15,030 bases of DNA from positions 1 to 15,030 of the forward strand of contig JAGTVF010000307.1 of the NCBI GenBank assembly GCA_018224315.1, read 5' to 3'. The notes below the pieces were generated by a model. That model was not told the origin of the DNA, did not search any database, and was given only the letters and a program-made list of their open reading frames with translations. Positions within the stretch are counted from its first letter, which is position 1; each line of letters opens with the position of its first letter. A program made the position numbers and the translations under genes. Origin of the DNA: Desulfobacterales bacterium (GTDB lineage Bacteria > Desulfobacterota > Desulfobacteria > Desulfobacterales > Desulfosalsimonadaceae). Positions 5,998 to 13,795 of the stretch are shown in pieces.

Positions 5998-8565
5998 ATG
6001 ACAACCATGGCTGACCTGAAAATTGATCCGCTTCTGTCCCTGGTGGAAAAACCCAGCCGATACATGGGCGGGGAAATCAACGCGATTGTCAAAACCGGCG
6101 CCGAAGTCCGGCTCCGCATGGCTTTGGCGTTTCCGGACACCTACGAGATCGGCATGTCGCATTTCGGCATGCAGATTCTCTATGATCTGGTCAATGCCCG
6201 GCCCGAAGCATGTGCCGAACGCGTATTTGCACCGGGCATTGACATGGCAAAACTGCTCAAATCCCGGCAAATCCCCTTGTTTTCCCTTGAAACCCGGCGG
6301 CCTTTGGGTGAATTTGATATTGTCGGATTTAGTCTTCTCTATGAGCTCAATTACACCAATGTGCTCATGATGCTGGATCTGGCCGGGATTCCGTTTTATG
6401 CCGACCAGCGCAGCAGCCGTCATCCTTTTGTGATTGCCGGGGGCCCCTGCACGGTCAATCCCGAGCCCGTGGCCCTGTTTTTTGACGCCATGGTGGTGGG
6501 CGACGGCGAGATCGTGCTGCCAGCCATGATCGATGCCTGGGCCGGCTGGAAAGAGTCCGGATCAGGGGATAAAACTGAATTGCTCAAGGCCTGGGCCGCC
6601 ATTGAAGGCGTTTATGTGCCGTCCTTTTTTGCTGCAGCGTTTGATGGCCGCGGCCGGCAGCAGACCCGGGGTCTTTTGCCCGGATACGGCAAGGTGCGCC
6701 GGGCCGTGGCACCGGACCTGGATTTGATGGGCTTTCCGGAAAATCCGGTGATTCCGTTTGGAAAACCGGTTCATGACCGGCTTAGGCTCGAAATCGCACG
6801 GGGCTGCACCCGGGGCTGCCGGTTCTGTCAGGCTGGTATGATCTACCGTCCGGTGCGGGAACGCTCCCTTGACACCCTGGCCGGGCTTGTGGAAAAAAGC
6901 CTTGGTTCAACCGGGTATGAAGATCTCTCCCTCTTGTCTTTGAGCACGGGCGATTATTCCTGCCTGACGCCGTTGATGAAGCATCTGACGGCCCGATACG
7001 GGCGACGGCATCTGGCCATTTCCATTCCCTCGTTTCGCGCCGGAACCCTGACCCCGGAGATGATGGAGCTGATCCGCAGTGTCCGCAAAACCGGATTTAC
7101 CATCGCCCCTGAGGCCGGCAGCCCCCGGCTCCGATCGGTGATCAACAAAAACATCAGCGAAGATGAAATCATTGAGACCGTATCCACAGCCTTTGATCTG
7201 GGCTGGCAGCTGGTCAAGCTTTATTTCATGATCGGGCTGCCCACGGAAACCGATGCGGATATCGAGGCCATTGCCGAATTGGTGCGCCGGCTGCACAAGC
7301 TGCGGCCCAAAGGCCGGCGGGGGGGAAATATCAACGTGAGCGTGGCCACGTTTATTCCCAAGCCCCATGTCCCGTTTCAATGGGCTGGCCAGCTCGATGC
7401 GGCCACGGCCCGGGACCGGATGCAGTATCTGCGCCGACGGGTAAAGGGGCGCGGGGTGGAGTTTAAATGGCAGGATCCGGAAACAAGCCGTTTGGAAGGC
7501 GTTTTTGCCCGGGGCGACCGGCGCCTGGCCCCGGTGCTGGCTGCGGCTTATCAAAGAGGATGCCGGTTTGACGGCTGGACCGATTCATTTGACAAGCCGG
7601 CCTGGGATGAAGCCTTTGTGTCACAGGGCGTGGATCCGGAGTTTTATTTGCAGGCCGTGGCCCTGGATGCTCCCCTGCCCTGGGATCATATTGATACCGG
7701 GGTTTCCCGGGACTTTCTTGCGGCCGAGTATCAAAAGGCCATAGACGGTGCGCCCACTCCGGACTGCCGGTCCGCTGATTGTCAGGCCTGTGGCGTGTGT
7801 GATTTTAAAATATGCCGGCCCATTGAGGCTGCTGAGAAAAAAAGCAGTTTTTCAGAGCCTGCTGTCACGGGCCCGTCCCGGGCTGATGCAGAAGGCCCTT
7901 TTTACCGTGTCCGGGTGGTTTACAACAAGCTCGGACCGGCCCGGTATTTCGGTCAATTGGAGCTTGTCAGCATTTTTCTCCGGGCCCTGCGCCGGGCCGG
8001 TGTGGAGCCGGCGTATTCCGCCGGGTTTCACCCGAAACCCAAGGTGGCTTTTGGCGATGCCCTGCCGGTGGGCATGGAAAGCGAGGAGGAGAGCTTTTTC
8101 ATGACCATAGCCACAAGTTTTTCGCTGGAGCAGATTCCGGAATCTCTGAATCGGCATTTGCCCGGGGGGTTGCGGGCCGTCGGCTGCAGCCTGGCGCAAA
8201 CCCGGGAGGTTCCGCAGCGGCCCGATCCGGCGGTTTATCAGGTTACCCTGCCCACCGGCAGCCGCTTTGATCATCAGGCATTTGAAGCGTTTATGCAAGC
8301 GCCAGCTTTCGAGGCCGTATTTTCCACCCGGAAAAAGGGGGATCAACAGGTAAATCTCAAGTCCGTGGTTACAGAGTGCTTCCGACTCCGGCCGGACCGA
8401 CTGCAGATTCGCATGATACAGCCTTCCGGGCTTACCCTTCGGCCGGGGCCAGTGGTTGCCTCGATTTTTTCCCTGCCTGATGCGGTTATGCATCAGGCGC
8501 GTATTTTAAAGTTGTCTGAACATGCCGGCTGCACCGGGGATTTTTCAGAACCGGGCAATTTTTAA
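5998..8565 (+). CDS. Fused radical SAM protein (TIGR03960-like) with C-terminal DUF2344/TIGR03936 domain
   Basis: The 855-residue protein has four visible parts. Residues about 20-240 resemble the N-terminal B12-binding-like region of this family, but I see no DxHxxG cobalamin-ligand motif. A radical SAM core follows from about 255, with the cluster motif CTRGCRFC (Cys270, Cys274, Cys277) and GLPTETDADIEAI downstream. A second cysteine group is at Cys590, Cys595, Cys598, Cys601 and Cys606 and may bind another Fe-S cluster or zinc. A C-terminal DUF2344 domain spans about 635-830 (YFGQLEL, SAGFHPKPKVAFG, LPVGMESEEE). To my knowledge the two halves are often separate adjacent genes beside rng in Firmicutes, and the reaction is unknown. 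The start codon follows the crotonase stop directly (TAGATG), with a second ATG at 6007, and rng begins 10 nt after its stop. Linkage to rng suggests RNA or ribosome modification, which is only inference. Confidence 0.85.
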   Translation: MTTMADLKIDPLLSLVEKPSRYMGGEINAIVKTGAEVRLRMALAFPDTYEIGMSHFGMQILYDLVNARPEACAERVFAPGIDMAKLLKSRQIPLFSLETRRPLGEFDIVGFSLLYELNYTNVLMMLDLAGIPFYADQRSSRHPFVIAGGPCTVNPEPVALFFDAMVVGDGEIVLPAMIDAWAGWKESGSGDKTELLKAWAAIEGVYVPSFFAAAFDGRGRQQTRGLLPGYGKVRRAVAPDLDLMGFPENPVIPFGKPVHDRLRLEIARGCTRGCRFCQAGMIYRPVRERSLDTLAGLVEKSLGSTGYEDLSLLSLSTGDYSCLTPLMKHLTARYGRRHLAISIPSFRAGTLTPEMMELIRSVRKTGFTIAPEAGSPRLRSVINKNISEDEIIETVSTAFDLGWQLVKLYFMIGLPTETDADIEAIAELVRRLHKLRPKGRRGGNINVSVATFIPKPHVPFQWAGQLDAATARDRMQYLRRRVKGRGVEFKWQDPETSRLEGVFARGDRRLAPVLAAAYQRGCRFDGWTDSFDKPAWDEAFVSQGVDPEFYLQAVALDAPLPWDHIDTGVSRDFLAAEYQKAIDGAPTPDCRSADCQACGVCDFKICRPIEAAEKKSSFSEPAVTGPSRADAEGPFYRVRVVYNKLGPARYFGQLELVSIFLRALRRAGVEPAYSAGFHPKPKVAFGDALPVGMESEEESFFMTIATSFSLEQIPESLNRHLPGGLRAVGCSLAQTREVPQRPDPAVYQVTLPTGSRFDHQAFEAFMQAPAFEAVFSTRKKGDQQVNLKSVVTECFRLRPDRLQIRMIQPSGLTLRPGPVVASIFSLPDAVMHQARILKLSEHAGCTGDFSEPGNF

Positions 8566-8575
8566 AGAGGTTTTT

Positions 8576-10150
8576 ATGGACAAGGAACTGATCATCAATG
8601 CCCTGGGCCCTGAAATCCGGGTGGCGCTCATGGAAAACCGCACCCTTGTGGAGATTTATGTGGAGCGCCAGGACGAGGCCAACATCTCCGGCAATATTTA
8701 CAAGGGGCGGATTCAGCGGGTACTTCCGGGCATGCAGGCGGCTTTCGTGGAAGCCGGATTAAAGCAGGCCGCCTTTATTTACGTGGATGAAGTATTAAAC
8801 GGCCGCAACCCCCCGCCAGAGGGAATGTACATCAAAAATGAGAATGAATATGCCGAGGAAGACGAAAGCCAGGCCGAGGAGGAAAGCGGTCCCATTTCCG
8901 GCCGCGGCAACGGCCCCCCCCCGGAGGGACGCCCGCCCATAGAGCAGATGCTCAAAGAAGGCCAGGAACTGCTGGTGCAGGTGGCCCGTTCGCCTATCGG
9001 CAGCAAGGGCGCCCGCCTGACCACCTATATATCCCTTCCCGGCCGGTTTCTGGTGCTGATGCCCACGGTGGATCATCTCGGCATTTCCCGCCGGATTGGC
9101 GACGAGGCCGAGCGCACCCGCCTTCGCGAGCTTGTTGAATCCATGCGGACCCATCCTTACGGCTATATTGTCCGCACCGCTGCAGAAGGGGTTAGCGCAG
9201 ATGTTCTGGCCCAGGACATGGAGTTTTTAAACAATCTCTGGGATGATATTCAACAGCGGTATCATGAGGTTTCGGCCCCGTCCATGCTGCATCAGGAACT
9301 TACCGTCACCTTGCGCTGCGTACGGGATTTGCTGGCCCATGAGGCCGATCGGGTCATTATTGATGCCCCCGCGGTATACAAGACGGTAAAGCAGTTTATC
9401 GAAAAGTTCATGCCGCGCCTGAAAAACTCGGTGTCCCTGTATACCGGCGAAGAGCCAATATTTGATGCTTATAACCTGGAAGTCGACGTCCAGCGGGCCT
9501 TGAAGAAAAAAGTGTGGCTCAGGTGCGGCGGCTATATTGTCATCGAGATCACCGAGGCCCTGGTGGCCATTGATGTCAATACCGGCCGGTATGTTGGCAA
9601 ACGCAATTTTGCCGAAACCATTCTCAAGACCAATCTTGAGGCGGTCAAGGAGATCGCCTACCAGATCCGGCTGCGCAATCTGGGGGGGATCATTATTCTT
9701 GATTTCATTGACATGGAAAGCAAAGCCGACCAGGAAAAGGTTTATAACACGTTAAAAGAGGCCCTGGCCCGGGATAAGGCCAAGACCAATGTGTTGCCCA
9801 TGTCGGATATGGGACTGATCCAGATGACGCGCAAGCGCGTTGTCAAATCCCTGCCGCGGATGATGTGCGAGCCCTGTTTTTATTGTGAGGGCGAGGGCAT
9901 GCTCTTGTCCCGCCGAAGTATTTGTTATAATGTTTTTCGGGATGTCCGCCGGCAGGGCGCTGAGGCCCGGCCTTCAAAGATCCAGATTAAGGTACACCCC
10001 GTGATCGCCGATTTGCTGCTCGGCCAGGAGAGCAGCCTGATCTCCGATCTCGAGGAGCAGGTCAACCGGCAGATCTGCATTTACCCCCAGCGGGATTATC
10101 ACCTGGAACAGTACGACATCACCGAGGTCCTGAAAGAGGGATCGAATTGA
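8576..10150 (+). CDS. rng: Ribonuclease G (RNase E/G family)
   Basis: This 524-residue endoribonuclease acts on rRNA precursors and mRNA. It begins MDKELIINALGPEIRVALME, followed by an S1 domain (about 35-130) containing YKGRIQRVLPGMQAAFVEAG. That domain carries an acidic and proline-rich insertion at about 78-125, longer than in E. coli RNase G and seen in relatives from this phylum. The catalytic metal ligands are Asp333 (VAIDVNTGR) and Asp376 (IILDFIDM), 43 residues apart as in E. coli RNase E. The zinc-link cysteines are Cys431, Cys434 and Cys437 (CEPCFYC). There is no long degradosome-scaffold tail, so it is G-like rather than E-like. The ATG at 8576 is chosen because AGAGG at 8566-8570 precedes it and homology begins there. 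It is the third gene of the crotonase-radical SAM operon. Confidence 0.93.
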   Translation: MDKELIINALGPEIRVALMENRTLVEIYVERQDEANISGNIYKGRIQRVLPGMQAAFVEAGLKQAAFIYVDEVLNGRNPPPEGMYIKNENEYAEEDESQAEEESGPISGRGNGPPPEGRPPIEQMLKEGQELLVQVARSPIGSKGARLTTYISLPGRFLVLMPTVDHLGISRRIGDEAERTRLRELVESMRTHPYGYIVRTAAEGVSADVLAQDMEFLNNLWDDIQQRYHEVSAPSMLHQELTVTLRCVRDLLAHEADRVIIDAPAVYKTVKQFIEKFMPRLKNSVSLYTGEEPIFDAYNLEVDVQRALKKKVWLRCGGYIVIEITEALVAIDVNTGRYVGKRNFAETILKTNLEAVKEIAYQIRLRNLGGIIILDFIDMESKADQEKVYNTLKEALARDKAKTNVLPMSDMGLIQMTRKRVVKSLPRMMCEPCFYCEGEGMLLSRRSICYNVFRDVRRQGAEARPSKIQIKVHPVIADLLLGQESSLISDLEEQVNRQICIYPQRDYHLEQYDITEVLKEGSN

Positions 10151-10158
10151 TTTGAATC

Positions 10159-10190
10159 TTGACAAAAATGGTTGTATTGCGCTAACAACC
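10159..10190 (+). promoter_or_regulatory. rng-rpmH spacer: hairpin and possible rpmH promoter
   Basis: A perfect TTGACA (10159-10164) lies just after the rng stop, but the best -10 candidate downstream (TAACAA at 10183-10188, 18-bp spacer) is weak. Overlapping it, GGTTGT (10170-10175) pairs with ACAACC (10185-10190), followed by TTTT, which could be a weak terminator for rng. The two readings compete. I see no DnaA boxes in this 115-bp spacer. Confidence 0.3.
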
Positions 10191-10265
10191 TTTTGATCCA
10201 TATTTTTGGGTTTCAGGCGAAATTGGCGTGATAAAGACAAAAGATTTGCAAAAAAGGGTAAAAGA

Positions 10266-10400
10266 ATGAAACGAACATATCAACCGAGCAAAATAAAAAG
10301 AGCAAGAAAACACGGGTTTTTAAAGCGGATGTCCACCAAGCAGGGCCAGCGTATAATCAAAAGACGGCGGGCCAGGGGGCGGAAGCGTCTGGCCGTTTGA
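10266..10400 (+). CDS. rpmH: 50S ribosomal protein L34
   Basis: The 44-residue protein [17 protein letters not shown]...[12 protein letters not shown] is unmistakably L34, a small, highly basic protein of the large ribosomal subunit. All hallmark segments ([22 protein letters not shown]) are present. The ATG at 10266 is preceded by AAGGG at good spacing; a longer frame from 10206 adds only a non-homologous lead. It heads the conserved rpmH-rnpA-yidD-yidC-jag-mnmE block. Its stop overlaps the start of rnpA by one base (TGATG). In many bacteria dnaA lies next to rpmH, but here rng takes that place. Confidence 0.97.
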   Translation: MKRTYQPSKIKRARKHGFLKRMSTKQGQRIIKRRRARGRKRLAV

Positions 10401-10759
10401 TGCAAACCGGCGGCAATGGCTTGCAGAAAACTGACAAACTGCTCAAGCGGGGCCAGTTTGTCTTTCTTTCCAGGACGGCGGACAGTGTTGCCGACCGCTT
10501 TTTTGTGGTGGCATACTTTGAAAATCAACTCGACCGCTCCAGACTTGGCGTTACTGTGACCCGGAAAATCGGCCATGCTGTCTTGCGCAATCGCATCAAG
10601 CGTTTGGTTCGGCAATATTTCCGGACCAACCGTCACCGGCTCGGGGCCAACTTTGATATCAATGTGATTGCCAGAAAATCAGCTGCCGGCGCTTCGTCAA
10701 AAGAGGTGTTTGCATCGCTGGAAAGGCTGTTTTGCAAAATCAGGGAGAGCTGCCATTAA
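10400..10759 (+). CDS. rnpA: Ribonuclease P protein component
   Basis: This 119-residue basic protein binds the RNase P RNA and helps it cleave 5' leaders from tRNA precursors. The signature is the RNR motif (Arg63-Asn64-Arg65) in [14 protein letters not shown], preceded by [15 protein letters not shown]. The N-terminus [16 protein letters not shown] corresponds to the usual Lx(R/K)xxEF-like start of the family. Its ATG overlaps the rpmH stop, and no good Shine-Dalgarno is seen, so translation is probably coupled to rpmH. The 3' end overlaps the proposed yidD start. Confidence 0.94.
   Translation: MQTGGNGLQKTDKLLKRGQFVFLSRTADSVADRFFVVAYFENQLDRSRLGVTVTRKIGHAVLRNRIKRLVRQYFRTNRHRLGANFDINVIARKSAAGASSKEVFASLERLFCKIRESCH
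10743..10757 (+). promoter_or_regulatory. Ribosome binding site that points to an AUU start for yidD
   Basis: GGGAG (10743-10747) lies 7 nt before ATT at 10755-10757, which overlaps the rnpA stop TAA (10757-10759). In the yidD frame there is no ATG or GTG nearby. The next in-frame TTG (10767) is about 19 nt from this site and would cut into the conserved N-terminus. The ATT is the codon that gives the usual family N-terminus. Confidence 0.5.
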
Positions 10760-11018
10760 ATATCTGTTGCTGTTTTCCATCAGGCTTTACCAGTGCCTGC
10801 TTTCGCCGGTCATCGGTTCATGCTGCCGGTTTCATCCGACCTGTTCCGAGTATGCCTATGAATCCATCCGCCGGTTTGGTGCAATTCGGGGCGGATGGCT
10901 GGCGGTAAAGCGGCTGGTAAAATGCCATCCCTTTCATCCCGGCGGCATTGACCCGGTTTTGGAGGCAGAAGACCAGACCGTTTCGCAAATCTGCACCAGG
11001 AGGCAGCGATCAGATTAA
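10755..11018 (+). CDS. yidD: Membrane protein insertion efficiency factor YidD
   Basis: From the proposed ATT start the product is 87 residues, beginning [18 protein letters not shown]. This small amphipathic protein attaches to the inner face of the cytoplasmic membrane and aids insertion with YidC. The family signature is clear: [18 protein letters not shown] (17-34), then [26 protein letters not shown]. The cysteines of this motif (Cys23, Cys24, Cys30 and one in KCHPF) are the conserved set. The start overlaps the rnpA stop by one base, so coupled translation is expected. The C-terminal tail ([18 protein letters not shown]) is variable. Function is sure; the start is less so, with TTG codons upstream in frame (10668 and near 10710) as alternatives. 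Confidence 0.9.
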   Translation: MKYLLLFSIRLYQCLLSPVIGSCCRFHPTCSEYAYESIRRFGAIRGGWLAVKRLVKCHPFHPGGIDPVLEAEDQTVSQICTRRQRSD

Positions 11019-11188
11019 GTGCGTTTCCACGGTAACCCGGGGCTGCCAATGATTATGGGCCAGCCCTCTCTTGCCGCTTTGTACGTCCTGCTGGACACAT
11101 TGCCGCCATCTGCAAGAGATCCGCAAATCCTTGTCACAGGGACGGATCATCCATTTTTCAGCCATCACGTGCTATTTCAGGAGACAAT

Positions 11189-12850
11189 ATGGAACATATG
11201 CGTTTATTGCTGGCCATTTTTCTGACCATTATGGTCTTTGTGCTTTGGGAATTGCTGTTTGTGCCCGGCCAGCCCGTCCAGCCGCCGGAGCAGTCCGGAC
11301 AAAGCCGGAGCGAAGAAACCGTTTCCGATCAAACGGCTTCGAAGCCCCGGCCGGATTCCCGCCAATCCGGCAAATCCGACCCAACCCCGGCCGAGCTGCC
11401 TTCCCAGAGTTTCGGCTCCATTGTGGTTGAAAACAATTTTTATCGGGCTGAGATTTCAGAAAAAGGCGCTGCAATTGCTCACTTTGTTTTAAACCAGTAC
11501 CGCCAGAGCATGGACGAGGGCTCCCCCCGCAAGCAGCTGGTGCCGGAATCCAATTCCGTTGGCACCGCGCTGATCCGGTTTGCCGGATCAAACCTAGATT
11601 CTCCGGAACAGGCTGTTTTTACAACTGATTCTGAAGAAAGTCGCATCCGGGTCACAGACCAGCCGGAAACCCTTTCCTTTTACTGGCAGTCCTCCCAGGG
11701 CCTGGTGGTTGAAAAGCAGTACGTGTTTTATCCGGACAGCTACAAGATCGGCTTAAATGTCAATCTGGTCAACGACGGAAGCGCGCCCCTGGCCCCTGAA
11801 ATGATACTTGAGATGACCAATCCGCGCCCGAACGGCAGCACTTTTGTATTTGAAGGGCCTTTTGCCTATGTAGACGGCAGCCTTGAAGAGGTCAAACCCA
11901 AAAACCTCGATGAAGAGCAGTCCTTTTCCGGTAAAATCCGCTGGGCCGGCATTGAGGACAGGTATTTCATGACTGCCCTGGTTCCGGAAAATCCCGGACA
12001 GAAACGGATCCGCATGAACGAGGATACTGACCGGCAGGTTCTGCGGGTGGCGTATGTCGAGCCCATGCAGCGCCTTGATGCCGGTGCCGGGCAATCCTAT
12101 AATTACCACCTGTTCATGGGGCCCAAGCGCATGTCAGAATTAAAGGCCTTTGGCTATGAACTCGACAAAGCGATTAATTTCGGATTTTTTGATATTATTG
12201 CCAAACCGTGTTTGTACCTGATGAATAAAATCCATGCATTTGGGGTGGCCAATTACGGGGTGGCCATTATTCTGCTGACCATTCTTTTTAAGATCATTTT
12301 CTGGCCCCTTGGCAGCAAAAGCTACCGGTCCATGGCTGAAATGAAAAAACTACAGCCGCTAATGGCCGACATCCGGAAGAAGTACAAGGACGACAAGAAA
12401 AAAATGAACGAAGAGGTGATGCGGCTTTATAAAACCTATAAAGTCAACCCCATGAGCGGATGTCTGCCCATGGTTGTACAGATTCCCGTTTTTATCGCCT
12501 TTTACCGCATGCTCTACGAAGCCATTGAATTGCGGCACGCACCCTTTTTTCTCTGGATCAACGATCTTTCGTCTCCGGACCGGCTCTTCCGATTTGATAT
12601 TTCCATCCCCCTGATGGCGCCTCCATACGGCATTCCGGTGCTGACCATCATCATGGGCGCCACCATGTTTCTGCAGCAGAAGTTGTCGCCGCCCCCGGGA
12701 GATCCGTCCCAGGCCAGGATCATGATGATGCTGCCGTTGGTCTTTACAGTGATTTTCATCAATTTTCCGTCCGGACTGGTGCTATACTGGTTGACCAATA
12801 ACGTACTGTCCATTGCCCAGCAGTATTACGTTACACGGAAAACCGTTTAA
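11189..12850 (+). CDS. yidC: Membrane protein insertase YidC
   Basis: This 553-residue inner-membrane insertase and chaperone is of the Gram-negative type. A first membrane segment (about 4-24, LLLAIFLTIMVFVLWELLF) is followed by a Pro/Ser/Gln-rich linker (about 28-72) and a large periplasmic P1 domain (about 75-340). The conserved C-terminal core then has the remaining membrane segments, including YGVAIILLTILFKIIFWPL, MSGCLPMVVQIPVFIAFYRML, and the final FPSGLVLYWLTNNVLSIAQQ. Arg380 (SYRSMAEMKKLQP) corresponds to the conserved arginine in the hydrophilic groove. CAGGAG is correctly placed before the ATG at 11189. The 170-bp spacer after yidD holds only a doubtful short frame. Jag follows 17 nt downstream. 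Confidence 0.96.
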   Translation: MEHMRLLLAIFLTIMVFVLWELLFVPGQPVQPPEQSGQSRSEETVSDQTASKPRPDSRQSGKSDPTPAELPSQSFGSIVVENNFYRAEISEKGAAIAHFVLNQYRQSMDEGSPRKQLVPESNSVGTALIRFAGSNLDSPEQAVFTTDSEESRIRVTDQPETLSFYWQSSQGLVVEKQYVFYPDSYKIGLNVNLVNDGSAPLAPEMILEMTNPRPNGSTFVFEGPFAYVDGSLEEVKPKNLDEEQSFSGKIRWAGIEDRYFMTALVPENPGQKRIRMNEDTDRQVLRVAYVEPMQRLDAGAGQSYNYHLFMGPKRMSELKAFGYELDKAINFGFFDIIAKPCLYLMNKIHAFGVANYGVAIILLTILFKIIFWPLGSKSYRSMAEMKKLQPLMADIRKKYKDDKKKMNEEVMRLYKTYKVNPMSGCLPMVVQIPVFIAFYRMLYEAIELRHAPFFLWINDLSSPDRLFRFDISIPLMAPPYGIPVLTIIMGATMFLQQKLSPPPGDPSQARIMMMLPLVFTVIFINFPSGLVLYWLTNNVLSIAQQYYVTRKTV

Positions 12851-12867
12851 TCGGAGGCGTTGGTTTA

Positions 12868-13752
12868 ATGACTGCATACCAGGATTTTGAAGAAAAAAGC
12901 GTGGAGAAAGCTGTTGAAAAAGCCTGCACCGAACTCAACTGCAACCGGGATGAATTGAAATACGATATTATATCTTACGGCTCCAGCGGTATCTTCGGAC
13001 TTGTGGGAGCCAAAAAGGCGGTAATCCGTGTTTCTGTTCCAGAGGCGGTTTCCGGGCCGGTATCTTCAGAGTCTGATGAGGCCCATGCTTCCCAAGAAGA
13101 AAATAATCATGATGACGGTTCTGTTTCCGCTCTTGTTGACGAAGCCTTCGGACCTTCCAAGGATACCGGCCGGGAGGCCGTTGACCAAACAGAAGAACCC
13201 GGCAAGGAGCCGGAGCAACAGCAATCTCCAAGTCCGGCTGCCAAGGCAGAGCCCAAGGCGGACCCCGAGGTTGTGGCCGACTGGGTTAGGGGGTTTCTTG
13301 ATCAGATCATCGTATTGGTTTCCCCGGATTCGGAACTGGGTTTACAGGTTGACGCTGAGCTGATCCGCTTTGATATCAAGGGCGGTGATTCCGCCCGCCT
13401 GATCGGTAAGCGCGGCCAGACACTGGATGCGATTTACTATCTCGTGGAAAAAGGCGTATACAAGCAATTTGGCAATAGTCTTCCCATTGAGATTGACGTG
13501 GAAGGCTACCTGGAAAAGCGTCGTGCAGAACTCACCACCCTTGCGGCCAGGCTGGCACAAAAGGCCATGGACAGCGGAAAGCCCATGGTCATCAACCGGA
13601 TTAGCGCCCAGGACCGCCGTGTGGTTCACCTAAGCCTGCGCGACAATCGGGAAGTTCGCACCCAGAGCGTAGGAAACGGGGATCTTCGGAAGCTGCTGAT
13701 CATGCCCAGAAAAAAAAACCAGGCCAAAAAATCCCGGTCCCGGTCTGAATAA
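12868..13752 (+). CDS. jag: RNA-binding protein Jag/KhpB (Jag-N, KH and R3H domains)
   Basis: The 294-residue protein has three parts. A Jag-N domain covers about 4-55 (FEEKSVEKAVEKACTELN, GSSGIFGLVGAKKA). An acidic, Glu/Ser/Pro-rich linker of low complexity spans about 56-130. KH and R3H domains follow, with the KH loop Gly180-Lys-Arg-Gly183 in LIGKRGQTLDAI and the R3H pair Arg250 and His254 in DRRVVHLSLRD. The family binds RNA and in Gram-positives affects cell elongation and division, where it is often paired with KhpA. The neighbour yidC is typical. The tail is a basic stretch (RKKNQAKKSRSRSE). GGAGG (12853-12857) precedes the ATG at 12868. Its role in Gram-negatives is little studied. 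Confidence 0.92.
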   Translation: MTAYQDFEEKSVEKAVEKACTELNCNRDELKYDIISYGSSGIFGLVGAKKAVIRVSVPEAVSGPVSSESDEAHASQEENNHDDGSVSALVDEAFGPSKDTGREAVDQTEEPGKEPEQQQSPSPAAKAEPKADPEVVADWVRGFLDQIIVLVSPDSELGLQVDAELIRFDIKGGDSARLIGKRGQTLDAIYYLVEKGVYKQFGNSLPIEIDVEGYLEKRRAELTTLAARLAQKAMDSGKPMVINRISAQDRRVVHLSLRDNREVRTQSVGNGDLRKLLIMPRKKNQAKKSRSRSE

Positions 13753-13754
13753 GG

Positions 13755-13784
13755 TTTTGCCGGAACACAGATTTCCGTGCAAAA
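13755..13784 (+). repeat. Hairpin between jag and mnmE
   Basis: TTTTGC plus CGGAA (13755-13765) pairs with TTCCG (13773-13777) and GCAAAA (13779-13784), giving 11 bp with one bulged T and a 7-nt loop. No T-tract follows, so it is not a normal terminator. Its 3' foot touches the mnmE Shine-Dalgarno (AAGGA, 13784-13788). Confidence 0.4.
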
Positions 13785-13795
13785 AGGATCAGCAG

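Noticed and set aside
5530-6423. Minus-strand frame of 297 codons opposite the crotonase and radical SAM genes
   Set aside because: It is a shadow frame: both plus-strand genes under it have clear family motifs, and the minus translation is rich in His and Gln without a recognisable domain.
10151-10265. Replication origin beside rpmH
   Set aside because: rpmH is often near oriC, but this 115-bp spacer has no DnaA boxes or AT-rich repeats and no dnaA gene is in the window.
11019-11225. Short plus-strand frame (GTG at 11019, or ATG at 11048) between yidD and yidC
   Set aside because: The GTG directly follows the yidD stop, but no clear ribosome binding site is seen for the ATG, codon third positions show no clear bias, and the frame runs into yidC in another phase. 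The AGGAG at its end clearly serves yidC. It is kept only as a possibility.
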